Below are positions 41,501-46,666 of a stretch of DNA of 64,000 bases, piece by piece. Numbering within the stretch: the first letter of the stretch is position 1; each line of letters begins with the position of its first letter. The translations under genes and the position numbers were made by a program. Under the pieces are notes generated by a model. The model ran no database searches and was not told where the DNA came from. It saw only the letters and a program-made list of their open reading frames with translations. Source of the DNA: Mesostigma viride (Eukaryota > Streptophyta > Mesostigmatophyceae > Mesostigmatales > Mesostigmataceae); contig RPFO01000016.1 in the NCBI GenBank assembly GCA_009746045.1, positions 761,895 to 825,894 of the forward strand. The letters are read 5' to 3'.

Positions 41501-43101
41501 CCTGCACGCGGCTCATGGTATGCTCAGGGCAACCAACGCTGTCACATAGAAACCCCGTGGGTACCCGTGAGGACTTCCGGGAGGGATACTATGCCCCCGC
41601 GCCCTAGAGCAGTCACACTTGCGGGGGAGCAAAGGGGTGCTCTTTTTCTTTGATTTGAAGCAGCTGCCTCTTGGGGCGCTCGCTTCAGAACAGAGTTATA
41701 AGCACGTGCACCTACGGCAGCACCACTTACACCTACTACAGCCATCGCTCTTACTACATTCTGCTGCGTTTTGCGCTCATGCTGGCCTGCCCTGGCCCTC
41801 AAGCATGCTCTCTCCTTCGATAGGATATGCTGTCTTTGGACGGCATGCCTGTTGTTTTTGGAAATGAGACCAGCCTCCTTGCACGATTACGTCTGTGTGC
41901 AATCTGCCTATCTCTGGTTCATTGTGTGCCATGCCTGCACCCATGATCACATTCTGCCCTACCACCACCACCGTGCCTCGTTACCTCATTGACTGATGTT
42001 CCCATTTTCCCTCCCCCCTTCTTCCCAACCCCATGCCATGTCCCATCTGGTACTATGCTTGCTGATTCTTCCACGTGCCGTCCTCCCCTCCCCCCTTTCT
42101 TCCCTTTCTCCGCTTTCTTCCCTTTCTCCCCTTTCTCCCCTTTCTCCCCTTTCTCCCCTTTCTCCCCTTTCTCCCCTTTCTCCCCTTTCTCCCCTTTCTC
42201 CCCTTTCTCCCCTTTCTCCCCTTTCTCCCCTTTCTCCCCTTTCTCCCCTTTCTCCCCTTTCTCCCCTTTCTCCCCTTTCTCCCCTTTCTCCCCTTTCTCC
42301 CCTTTCTCCCCTTTCTCCCCTTTCTCCCCTTTCTCCCCTTTCTCCCCTTTCTCCCCTTTCTCCCCTTTCTCCCCTTTCTCCCCTTTCTCCCCTTTCTCCC
42401 CTTTCTCCCCTTTCTCCCCTTTCTCCCCTTTCTCCCCTTTCTCCCCTTTCTCCCCTTTCTCCCCTTTCTCCCCTTTCTTCCCTTTCTCCGCTTTCTCCCC
42501 TTTCTCCCCTTCTCCCCCTTCTCCCCTTTCTCCCCTTTCTTCCCTTTCTCCCCTTTCTCCCCTTTCTCCCCTTTCTCCCCTTTCTCCCCTTTCTCCCCTT
42601 TCTCCCCTTTCTCCCCTTTCTCCCCTTTCTCCCCTTTCTCCCCCTTCTCCCCTTTCTCCCCTTTCTCCCCTTTCTCCCCTTTCTCCCCTTTCTTCCCTTT
42701 CTCCGCTTTCTCCCCTTTCTCCCCCTTCTCCCCCTTCTCCCCTTTCTCCCCTTTCTCCACTTTCTCCACTTTCTCCACTTTCTCCCCTTTCCCCCTCCTC
42801 TCCCCTTTCCACCTTCACCTCTCTTCCCCGTCCCACCCCCCTCGTGCCCCCTGGACCGCAGATGCCCACCCTGGACGGCCTGGAGGCGACCAAGATCATC
42901 CGGCGCGAGGAGGCGGAGGCGGAGCGGGCCGGCCGCAAGCCGCGCCACCTGCCCATCGTGGCGGTGACGGCCAATGCGTTTGTGGAGGACCGCGAGCGCT
43001 GCATGGCGTGCGGGATGGACGACTACATCACCAAGCCCGTCATGAAGGCCAGCATCCTAGAGACGCTCAACCGATGGACGGGGCTGACTCGGCCCGAATG
43101 A
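11715..43101 (+). CDS. PHY: Phytochrome histidine kinase with receiver (25 exons)
   Basis: Red/far-red photoreceptor: a bilin-binding photosensory module coupled to a histidine kinase that passes phosphate to an attached receiver. Exons: 11715-11870, 13967-14070, 15881-16044, 17478-17549, 17937-18040, 19165-19233, 20109-20186, 20895-21018, 22587-22765, 23356-23505, 24620-24694, 25478-25670, 27555-27784, 29757-29924, 30500-30616, 31191-31412, 31980-32318, 32840-32878, 33112-33259, 34421-34617, 35662-36147, 36548-36584, 37866-38905, 41127-41213, 42862-43101. All borders are GT-AG, phases fit, and the total is 4818 nt ending in TGA. Residue numbers used below count from the first codon of exon 1; the true start lies in an unseen upstream exon. 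The ends of exons 2 and 5 are the least certain. PAS-PAS-HK-REC output with an intact kinase is the prasinophyte plan; land-plant phytochromes have lost the phosphorylated histidine. Confidence 0.92.
11949..11975 (+). repeat. Copy of exon 1 end and donor
   Basis: The exon 1 end gtgctggacagctccctgcg with its gtaggt donor (11871) is repeated in the intron as gtgctggacagccccctgcg followed by gtgggt (11969), about 98 bp downstream. The copied donor is still a legal 5' splice site. Confidence 0.85.
12782..13132 (-). CDS. Basic/acidic ORF in hAT-like element
   Basis: Frame of about 115 residues (ATG candidates in the first five codons) with an acidic serine/glutamate block, then a strongly basic [16 protein letters not shown] stretch that resembles a nuclear localisation signal. 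Function unknown. It follows directly on the 13302-13129 frame. Confidence 0.35.
   Translation of the reverse strand: MRMGIMRRKRNVAASQHHLTLPHSNSVEEESSEESGEEGAETERSKADDGGSSEPSKKKGKRKPAPRTKRHRQEYNNGLTQLAPAGWVVARATSGQRRAARRVQGKLGQNCDSRAC
13129..13302 (-). CDS. Small ORF in hAT-like element
   Basis: ATG-started frame of 57 residues beginning [20 protein letters not shown], lysine and glutamate rich towards its end. It overlaps the next minus-strand frame by four bases, so the two may be one protein split by a frameshift or joined by an unseen intron. No family recognised. Its place inside the transposon suggests a remnant of the element's own protein or a captured exon. Confidence 0.35.
   Translation of the reverse strand: MSKKNGLAGFKTSTLDALFEKQTGETVPVATGNIVDLGRNLDEKEGRQEREKRKSRP
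14235..15195 (+). repeat. 11-bp minisatellite, about 87 copies (intron 2)
   Basis: Unit cctcgatggag, almost perfectly repeated. Nearly all variation is a single G/C switch (atgGag or atgCag) at one position, with rare other changes and one 9-bp short unit near 15009. Because 11 is not a multiple of 3 and no phase contains a stop, all frames on both strands stay open; the long frames here are artefacts. Confidence 0.97.
15196..15880. other. Rest of intron 2, no gene
   Basis: Short ccacctagttcttgtggtgacc-like variants recur at 15285-15400. Otherwise nothing recognisable up to the exon 3 acceptor at 15879-15880. Confidence 0.5.
16235..17102 (+). repeat. Polypyrimidine tract of CT, CCCT and poly-C
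   Basis: (CT)n grades into (CCCT)n, (CCT)n and then C-runs, and back to (CT)n. From 16260 to 16973 there is no purine at all on the plus strand (714 bp). It sits in intron 3, on the sense strand. Such tracts can form triplex H-DNA and bind pyrimidine-tract splicing factors; effects on expression are inference. Confidence 0.97.
17243..17320 (+). repeat. Dispersed repeat, partial copies
   Basis: Two partial matches (gacaaccagcg at 17243 and caaccagcgcgggccagaag at 17298) to the repeat at 2540-2655 and 63201-63256. Confidence 0.45.
17390..17500 (+). repeat. Acceptor-anchored copy before exon 4
   Basis: The exon 4 acceptor and start, ccatggtgcag|gcgtgcaactaaagggcctc (17468-17497), has an upstream copy, ccaatggcgcag|gtgtgcaattcaagggactc, at about 17395-17426. 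Spacing is about 72 bp. The upstream copy keeps a usable AG. Confidence 0.8.
17937..22765 (+). CDS. PHY: Phytochrome exons 5-9: GAF chromophore domain
   Basis: Exon 5 gives the entry helix ([20 protein letters not shown]). Exon 6 is the core strand [16 protein letters not shown], exon 7 has [11 protein letters not shown] (canonical LHYPATDIP), and exon 8 has [14 protein letters not shown]. Exon 9 starts with [13 protein letters not shown]: Cys295 (codon 22598-22600), followed by His, is the covalent bilin attachment site, and LWGIIACHG closes the domain. In exon 7 the usual PxSDxP-type Asp is present (TDVP). The donor of exon 5 is at 18041 by phase, but a donor six bases earlier (gtggtt) is also in phase and gives a slightly more canonical helix. 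Confidence 0.9.
18120..18310 (+). repeat. Two copies of exon 5 end and donor
   Basis: The exon 5 end (aaggccatctgcaacgtggt, then ggttggg|gtgcgt at 18041) is repeated at 18127-18180 (gcgatctgcaacgtggtggt, then tggggtgcat) and more diverged at 18262-18310 (gcgatgtgcagtgtggtcc, then ttggggtgcgt). Both copies include sequence on the intron side (ttgccgc / cttggccgc / gcggcctcgg). Confidence 0.85.
18418..18592 (+). repeat. 44-bp tandem repeat, four copies
   Basis: Near-identical units beginning caggcaagaaggaacgga and ending gcttgctgatcaatcc, in intron 5. No coding signal. Confidence 0.9.
19284..19340 (+). CDS. PHY: Duplicate GAF exon, copy 2
   Basis: A 107-bp tandem duplication of exon 6 with its downstream intron start. 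It has an AG acceptor (ttggtag), 57 nt in phase 0 coding [19 protein letters not shown], and a gtgagc donor at 19341. Inclusion would insert 19 residues in frame into the GAF domain. The copy is almost unmutated, so the event is recent. Whether it is ever spliced in is unknown; a doubled core strand would probably disturb the fold. Confidence 0.5.
19391..19447 (+). CDS. PHY: Duplicate GAF exon, copy 3
   Basis: Third copy at the same 107-bp spacing, again with AG acceptor, phase 0 and gtgagc donor at 19448. It reads as copy 2 except that one Glu codon (gag) is now Lys (aag) in the FSKDEHGE stretch. The downstream intron part is slightly more diverged. A tandem or alternative exon is possible but not shown. 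Confidence 0.5.
20187..22420. other. Introns 7 and 8, mostly featureless
   Basis: Apart from exon 8 (20895-21018) I see only small repeats: cactgtttgtcgggtg words at 20215-20265, ctatactagtata words at 20610-20690, and three copies of a gggccacctttgtgaagcctgg-like 40-mer at 21995-22085. No second gene. Confidence 0.5.
22423..22572 (+). repeat. 10-bp minisatellite before exon 9
   Basis: Units atccgcctcc (about four) then atccacctcc (about eleven), ending 14 bp before the exon 9 acceptor. The array therefore forms the pyrimidine-rich stretch of the 3' splice site of the chromophore-binding exon. Confidence 0.95.
23356..27784 (+). CDS. PHY: Phytochrome exons 10-13: PHY domain
   Basis: Exon 10 (351-400) is the long connecting helix, with [14 protein letters not shown]. 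Exon 11 shows [17 protein letters not shown], matching the GADGAAL...LG motif of PHY domains. Exon 12 runs through a [13 protein letters not shown] strand (canonical DYVLWFRPE), and exon 13 supplies the end of the tongue and the C-terminal helix ([19 protein letters not shown], where family members have LPWSPEEIEAAQELR). The tongue normally holds a WxGN/PRxSF region; here NPHHSFALL is the counterpart. Lengths are usual for the family. Confidence 0.88.
23506..23860. other. Start of intron 10, small repeats
   Basis: Repeated cccgtggcccgt-like words at 23625-23700 and again at 23740-23800. No coding signal. Confidence 0.5.
24055..24318 (-). pseudogene. nad7: Mitochondrial nad7 fragment (NUMT)
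   Basis: Minus-strand AT-rich sequence encodes about 85 residues of NADH dehydrogenase subunit 7: [39 protein letters not shown], then [15 protein letters not shown] and a [13 protein letters not shown]-like end. These are the hallmark motifs of the complex I 49-kDa subunit, encoded in mitochondria of green algae. A stop follows soon after and the next conserved block is missing; several invariant residues are changed (YFD to YFY, MAQEH to MAPEH). It lies inside phytochrome intron 10 in the opposite direction, so it is a decayed insertion and not a working gene. Confidence 0.85.
24695..24990 (+). repeat. Tandem repeats starting at exon 11 donor
   Basis: The junction acag|gtacggggggcagg and the following sequence are repeated about four times at roughly 63-70 bp spacing (ccag|gtacagagggcagg at 24751, ccag|gtacggagggcagg from about 24808 and 24868, ccag|gtaccgagggcagg at about 24923). 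Each copy retains a GT after AG. Confidence 0.85.
25689..25712 (+). repeat. Copy of exon 12 end and donor
   Basis: Exon 12 end tctggttccgcaaag|gtgggt (25657-25676) recurs as tctggttccgcaagg|gcgggt. The copied donor has decayed from GT to GC. Confidence 0.8.
26057..27255 (+). repeat. 100-bp satellite, 12 copies (intron 12)
   Basis: Units start tattcaagatggcaacccc and end caactatcctctttt; most are near identical, differing in T-run length and small deletions. One unit near 26980-27050 has lost a few bases. The array ends about 300 bp before the exon 13 acceptor. Long frames across it are artefacts. Confidence 0.96.
27785..29756. other. Intron 13, no gene
   Basis: About 2 kb without recognisable coding sequence or array. 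A small GC-rich zone lies at 28990-29060. Confidence 0.5.
29757..32318 (+). CDS. PHY: Phytochrome exons 14-17: tandem PAS domains
   Basis: Exon 14 opens with a helix and then [33 protein letters not shown], a clear PAS core (I...D..G.I..WN...E..TGY). Exons 15-16 finish PAS 1, ending in [19 protein letters not shown]. The exon 16-17 boundary starts PAS 2 with [26 protein letters not shown], and exon 17 ends with a coiled-coil helix rich in E/A/K that leads into the kinase. Two PAS domains between PHY and kinase are shared with plant phytochromes and prasinophyte phytochromes. Confidence 0.85.
29947..29962 (+). repeat. Short copy of exon 14 end
   Basis: gtacacgcag at the exon 14 donor (29915-29924) recurs in the intron as tgtacacgcagggcc. 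Short, so only weakly supported on its own. Confidence 0.45.
30690..30745 (+). repeat. Diverged copy of exon 15 end
   Basis: Exon 15 sequence catcctgcaggcggcatgcgg (from 30568) and the following donor region recur as catcctgcagatggtttgcgg, ending in ggtatcaaggtcact. Alignment is patchy but collinear. Confidence 0.6.
31020..31062 (+). repeat. (CCCA)n microsatellite
   Basis: About ten CCCA units in intron 15. Confidence 0.9.
31795..31979 (+). repeat. 65-bp repeat leading to exon 17 acceptor
   Basis: Three copies of a unit beginning gtgccgtgcatgcgtgac and containing tttgctagaacctc. The third, more diverged copy runs into the acceptor ggcccgcag at 31979. Confidence 0.85.
32374..32455 (+). repeat. 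Two copies of exon 17 end and donor
   Basis: Exon 17 end atgccaagtcg|gtgcgtg recurs as atgccaagtcg|gtgtgtg at about 32376 and atgccaatgcg|gtgcgtg at about 32437, each followed by related intron sequence (gtttccctgctc.gttggc). Both copies keep legal donors. Confidence 0.88.
32840..33259 (+). CDS. PHY: Phytochrome exons 18-19: HisKA phosphoacceptor
   Basis: Exon 18 is a 39-nt exon that encodes exactly the H box [13 protein letters not shown]; the phosphoacceptor is His856 (codon 32861-32863). Exon 19 ([16 protein letters not shown] to ILDLSKIES) is the second dimerisation helix with the DLSKIE signature of hybrid histidine kinases. Both exons are free of frameshifts. Skipping the 39-nt exon would keep frame but remove the catalytic histidine. 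Confidence 0.92.
33260..35661. other. Introns 19 and 20, no gene
   Basis: Outside exon 20 (34421-34617) I find no coding sequence. A pyrimidine-rich C-run lies at 35518-35560 before the exon 21 acceptor. Confidence 0.5.
34421..38200 (+). CDS. PHY: Phytochrome exons 20-23: HATPase domain
   Basis: Exon 20 ends in the N box ([15 protein letters not shown]). Exon 21 starts [14 protein letters not shown] and, after an insertion, carries the G1 box [20 protein letters not shown]. Exon 22, only 37 nt, codes [12 protein letters not shown], and exon 23 completes the G2 box [16 protein letters not shown] followed by [15 protein letters not shown]. All ATP-binding boxes are intact, so the kinase is predicted active. 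The insertion of about 115 residues (35704-36054) is rich in P, G, Q and S and contains repeated QGNS units; this position is normally a short turn between strands. Confidence 0.9.
36230..36360 (+). repeat. Two copies of exon 21 end and donor
   Basis: Exon 21 end agcgcttcacgcag|gtgtgttt (36134-36155) recurs as cgcgcttcacgcag|ttgttccag at about 36232, followed by the same ggttcaatcggtaggggtg, and as agcgcttcatacag|gtttgt near 36333. The first copy has lost its donor, the second keeps GT. Confidence 0.85.
37322..37600 (+). repeat. (GGGA)n followed by (GGGCGGGT)n
   Basis: About 170 bp of GGGA units (one short unit near 37401) then about eleven GGGCGGGT units, in intron 22. Runs of three or more G on the sense strand make G-quadruplex formation likely. 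Confidence 0.96.
37757..37854 (+). repeat. (CCA)n(CCG)n before exon 23 acceptor
   Basis: Trinucleotide array of CAC/CCG units ending just before aaaacccccacag at 37865. Confidence 0.95.
38020..38800 (+). CDS. PHY: Receiver-like domain without active site (exon 23)
   Basis: After the ATPase, exon 23 encodes about 250 residues that look like a degenerate receiver: [20 protein letters not shown] stands where receivers have LVVDDN..N, and [10 protein letters not shown] where the phosphorylated Asp should be, then a Ser/Pro-rich linker, [11 protein letters not shown] and a helix-rich end. The acidic pair and the Asp are absent, so it cannot take phosphate in the usual way. Pseudo-receivers at this place occur in other hybrid kinases; the fold is inferred from motif order only. 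Confidence 0.6.
38821..43101 (+). CDS. PHY: Phytochrome exons 23-25: C-terminal receiver
   Basis: Exon 23 ends with [20 protein letters not shown] (acidic pair E1478-D1479). Exon 24 carries [14 protein letters not shown] and FMDCQ with the phosphoacceptor Asp1524 (codon 41205-41207). Exon 25 starts [15 protein letters not shown] and shows [10 protein letters not shown] (conserved Thr) and YITKPV (conserved Lys) before the stop at 43099-43101. All catalytic residues are present. The two introns inside the domain are filled by satellites (38951-40232 and 42085-42795). Confidence 0.93.
38884..40800 (+). repeat. Compound array: repeated donor junctions and 14-bp satellite
   Basis: Intron 23 begins with the exon end tgtccaccatgggatgcgac|gtgagt (donor 38906), about 45 bp of intron, and then 14-bp units ccttacggtctgtt. 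The whole module repeats: junction copies with donors at 39359 and 39882, and diverged ones at 40260 and 40474. Further decayed copies lie near 40340 (donor lost), 40618 and 40765. The 14-bp arrays are 38957-39330, 39411-39854 and 39933-40232. Reading past the true donor meets a TAA after five codons, so use of any downstream copy would truncate the protein before the phosphoacceptor Asp. Confidence 0.93.
41214..42060. other. First part of intron 24, no gene
   Basis: No coding signal or array; mixed sequence. Confidence 0.5.
42085..42795 (+). repeat. 9-bp pyrimidine minisatellite before last exon
   Basis: About 75 copies of ctttctccc, with rare ctttcttcc and ctttctccg variants, ending some 65 bp before the exon 25 acceptor. 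Since 9 is divisible by 3, every frame is open and codes a three-residue repeat on either strand; one plus-strand frame runs into the true exon 25. It may act as an extreme polypyrimidine tract for the last 3' splice site. Confidence 0.96.
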
Positions 43102-45127
43102 TGGTGCTGATTCGACCGAAGTCCGGGGGCTGACTCGGCCACAGTGTCGGGGCTTGCTCGGCACGAGTGATTGGGCTGAGGAACCGCTGTGGGCGCATGT
43201 CTGTCTATGGTCGAGGGAGTGACCCCCGTACCCCGCGTAAGGGCCCTTGCGGCGGACGAAACTACCCCTTGCATCTCCATTGTGGCATGTCCTTGCTTAG
43301 CCCCAGGGCCAACTTGTGTCCTTGCACAAGTTGTGGGTGGCATATCCCTTCCTCGCCAATCGCCGTGCATGCTGTTCGCCAATCTTGCGAAGTCATTCGC
43401 GCATTTCTTGGATGCATGCGTATCGATGGGACGCTACTGTCCCAGCGGAGTCATATCATCGACGGGGATGCAGGGCGGTCCTCAGTGATGGAGGGGTTGG
43501 GGGGCGTTGAGAAGGACTATTGGTGAGGTTGGTGAGGATGCGACGGCCAGTGTCTGTTGGAGTGGAACCGTCAATCTCGCCACGTGCTGGATGAGCAGAT
43601 GGTGGTGACGCCGGGCTCGGGAGGTGGATGCGGAGCGTGAGAATCGCCAGGAGGGGAGGCCCCGCCTGGGGATCGCCTGACGGTCATGTGGGCCATATTC
43701 GGCGGTTCATCCAGCGAATAGCCCCCTTGTATCGTTTGGATAATTAGGCGGTCCATGGTGCTGTTTGAGGGCCAGTGTCTCCGTTGCCTACGTCTGCATC
43801 GGTGACGTGCATCAGTGACAATAATCGACTTGGCTCTATTCAATTGGCGACTTGGATCGATACTTGGGTACATCTTGGATCAAGTGGGCGTCATCCAGTC
43901 GGCCAATGCTCCGCAAGGGTGCGGATGACTCCCAGGGCCGCGTATTTAAAGAATAAGTCTCGTTTTTATTTTTAGCAAAGCCCCATGGGGGAGTCACATG
44001 CATGTACCTTACAGCGAACCGCGAGGCATATCACGGGGACTTGGGTTACGTGCGGGGCACGTTGTGGGCATGGGAGGCCGGGTGGGAAGTGGTGGGAAGG
44101 GGCTCCCACCTGGCGAGGAAGGAATGTTCACTCTCCGTGAAGACGAGGGAGTGACCACTCCCCTTCAGGAGGAGTGTATGGCCACCTCTCGGAACGAGGA
44201 TGATTGGTCATCAAGGAAGAATCAAGGTTACTGCACCCTGCCAGGAGGAATGAACATACACTCCCCGCTCGTCACGAGCGCGGTTCGGCGTGATCACGGT
44301 GAGAATGCGTTCGGCATTGGGGTTCATGATTTATGGGCCTCATGGCCAGACCCTTGTGGGGAAGGTGGGTGCCGGGTGGGTGATGTGGCCCGTCCGACTG
44401 GGAGCCGTCGTTTTCCCTGGGGTCGCGGCTTATGTGTGGCTCTCGGGTCTCCGGGTCACGTTCAAGTCCTGGTTGCCGATCCAACGGGCCTAGGCGGAGG
44501 GAGATGAGCAGGGAGAGGCTCGTCGCCCTATCATCGGCCCAGAATCGGAGAGCATGGGAACAGGAACACCCGTGTGACACATAGGGATGGCAAAATCATC
44601 TTGGCGGAGCACATTTCGAAGAATTTGCGTAGACCGTTCTTGGGACGGCGTGTGAAGAGGGGGCGCAATGTGAGCACTTCCATTGGCGTCTACTGGTTGA
44701 TGGTGGATCTTGTCGCAACACATTTGACGATGCGGCTAGGATGGTATGACGAAAACATGGTCTAACGATCCCGGGCAAGCTGCACGTCAAACTGTAACCC
44801 ATCCATCCATCCATCCATCCACCCACCCACCCACCCACCCACCGAATCTGCGCATGTTTGCAAGGGTGGCCTGCAAAATGTGCTCCGCCAGTGTGGTTTA
44901 ACGGGCAAGTTAGAACACATGTTACTTGATACGTATAAACTGCAGTGTATAAAATACACTGTATATTTCCAGGGCCAAATACAGTGAAATACTGTATATG
45001 ATATGTGTTGCCCCACGGCAACTGATCATTGCCCCTGAGGATAGCCGCAACAGTACTGCCTCGTCTGCCATTACAGCAGAGGACAGCTCAGGTGAGGTTT
45101 ATACCCCTCCTAGTGACTATATGATTG
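43102..45127. other. Downstream of phytochrome, no supportable gene
   Basis: Just after the stop, two decayed copies of the exon end gggctgactcggcc occur at 43127 and 43149. Open frames at 43571-43873 (-) and 43998-44507 (+) have no recognisable family and mixed composition. A (CCAT)n(CCAC)n stretch is at 44799-44841 and small palindromes around cagtgtat/atacactg at 44942-44970. No TGTAA-type green-algal polyadenylation signal stands out close to the stop. Confidence 0.45.
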
Positions 45128-45170
45128 TGTAATTTTTTTTTCTAATGAGATTAGCAGAGTACTTCGTGGC

Positions 45171-45270
45171 ATTGAATTGAATTGAATTGAATTGGAACAT
45201 AACTCCGTTGGGAGTATATGTAGCACATATCCCTGAGAATGGGCATATGGCTTTTAATACTTCGTGGCAT
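45171..45270 (-). mobile_element. Retroelement 3' end with short tail
   Basis: Reverse complement of the block at 2187-2473: attaaaagcc, a tatgtgctacata box, hairpin ACTCC-loop-GGAGT (45202-45215) and an (AATTC)n tail at 45171-45194. No ORF attached. Confidence 0.75.
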
Positions 45271-45456
45271 GCCTATGCGCATGACACGCAAGTACTAACT
45301 TGCATATGGTTGGGGCATGATGCAGACGATTTTGTGTAACTTTCATGTAATTATCTTCCTAATGAAGGCAAAGTGCAGTCATTCACGCCTTACTTAGTTG
45401 GGTTCGAGGGTTACTTAGGGTCAACCCAACTTAACCCGTGTTTTTTTTTTAATTAG

Positions 45457-45474
45457 AACGCGATATATCGCGTT
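45457..45474. repeat. Perfect palindrome aacgcgatatatcgcgtt
   Basis: 18-bp perfect palindrome preceded by taacccgtg and a T-run. Related palindromes lie inverted at 51813-51830 and 51841-51858 next to cacgggtta, so the two sites could be matching ends of one element or two separate small repeats. Confidence 0.7.
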
Positions 45475-45801
45475 GTAAGCTTTTTTTAGAACGCGTATAG
45501 CACCTAAGGAAATTTTTTTTTCACGGTCATATATATACTTCCCTGAAAGCCCATAAATCAAAGGATTTTTGGAGCTACTCAGACCTACAAAATGTTAATT
45601 CATTAGAGAGATACACTGGTTTGAATACAGGGGGGTCTGACCATGACCGCGATTTCTTGACCCTAGGTCACAAGTCATGTGCTTATTCACAAATGGTTCA
45701 TGAAAAAAATCTGGCTTCGTGCACGAGCTATGGGCAACATATACAGGCTCTGTGAAACAAAACTCATGCCCATTGGGCCACTGGAGCTATTTTTCATTAG
45801 C

Positions 45802-46666
45802 ATCACAATTACGTCCGCGACCGCTTCAAGCTGTTGGGGAGTTGGCTTCCTGACACTGCCGACGATGTGGACACCCGCATCGGCCTTGCCTGGGCCAAGC
45901 TCCGTTCGCTCAAAACCTACTGGCGCTCGAAGGGCCTGGGCGAGCACCGCAAGCGCATGCTCTTCAAGGTCCTCGTCCTCACGGTGCTCACGTATGGCGC
46001 CGAGGCGTGGACAATCCCACCCAAACTGGCAGCTAGGCTAGCTAGACGGCACGGTTTACAGGATATGCTCCGACAGGTCCTTAACGTAGGGTTTTCCGAG
46101 CGTCCGTCATCAGAGTCTTTGTATCATGGCATGCCTCGTATTTCGGACGAGATTAGGCAGCGTAGGATAGCATTTGTAGGACACCTTGCTCGCACCAGCC
46201 AGGTCGACACCGCCCTTGGTCTGGCCGGCCCCCAGCGGCTTGGCCAGCCAGGGCGACACATTCTGCCCTGGCCTGGCCCCGAGGGCATTCCCAAAAGGGC
46301 AGGGAATCCTGTCACGAACTACATCCAGATGTTGCTGGACGACCTAGTGGTCCCAGCCCAGTTTGAGCACCGCATCCACTCTCTCTCCCGTCTTTGAACT
46401 GCCATGCAGGACAAGACGCGGTGGAAGAAGATTGTTGATCAAGGCGCACACGCCCGACCCTGTGGGCAAGCCCCCTCCCCCCAAGCGGAGCCGGAGGCGT
46501 TTTGATGAGTAAGTGTAGTTAGGATTTTCTAGACTAGATAGCTTAGAGTTAGGATAGTTCGATCACGCGGCTTCCTCCACCCCATCCATCATGGAATATG
46601 TGCTACATGATCTCCCCACGGAGGCATATGTTATATAATTTAATTTAATTTTTTATATCACAACTA
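45802..46666 (+). mobile_element. 5'-truncated LINE copy with target duplication
   Basis: Insert 45812-46656. It starts inside ORF2, and the frame at 45834-46397 gives the region after the reverse transcriptase: LLTYGAEAWT-like LVLTVLTYGAEAWTI, ISDEIRQRRIAFVGHLAR, ending SLSRL. Then follow the 3' untranslated part, the ggaatatgtgctacatg box, hairpin CTCC-CCAC-GGAG (46612-46623) and an (AATTT)n tail. The flanks atcacaatta (45802-45811) and atcacaacta (46657-46666) form a 10-bp target duplication with one mismatch. This is standard target-primed insertion. The 57324-57854 region is a close relative. Confidence 0.88.

Noticed and set aside
41919-43133. Collagen-like (GEK/GER) and Pro-Phe-Ser frames of 240-370 codons
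   Set aside because: The 9-bp satellite is open in every frame on both strands. Only the end of one plus frame, from 42862, is the real last phytochrome exon.
43571-44507. Possible genes downstream of the phytochrome
   Set aside because: Mixed composition, no domain, overlapping frames on both strands of similar length.
45045-45125. Exon-like piece ending agctcag|gtgagg with a short Ser/Thr/Glu-rich frame
   Set aside because: Too short, with no acceptor or neighbour exon to connect to.
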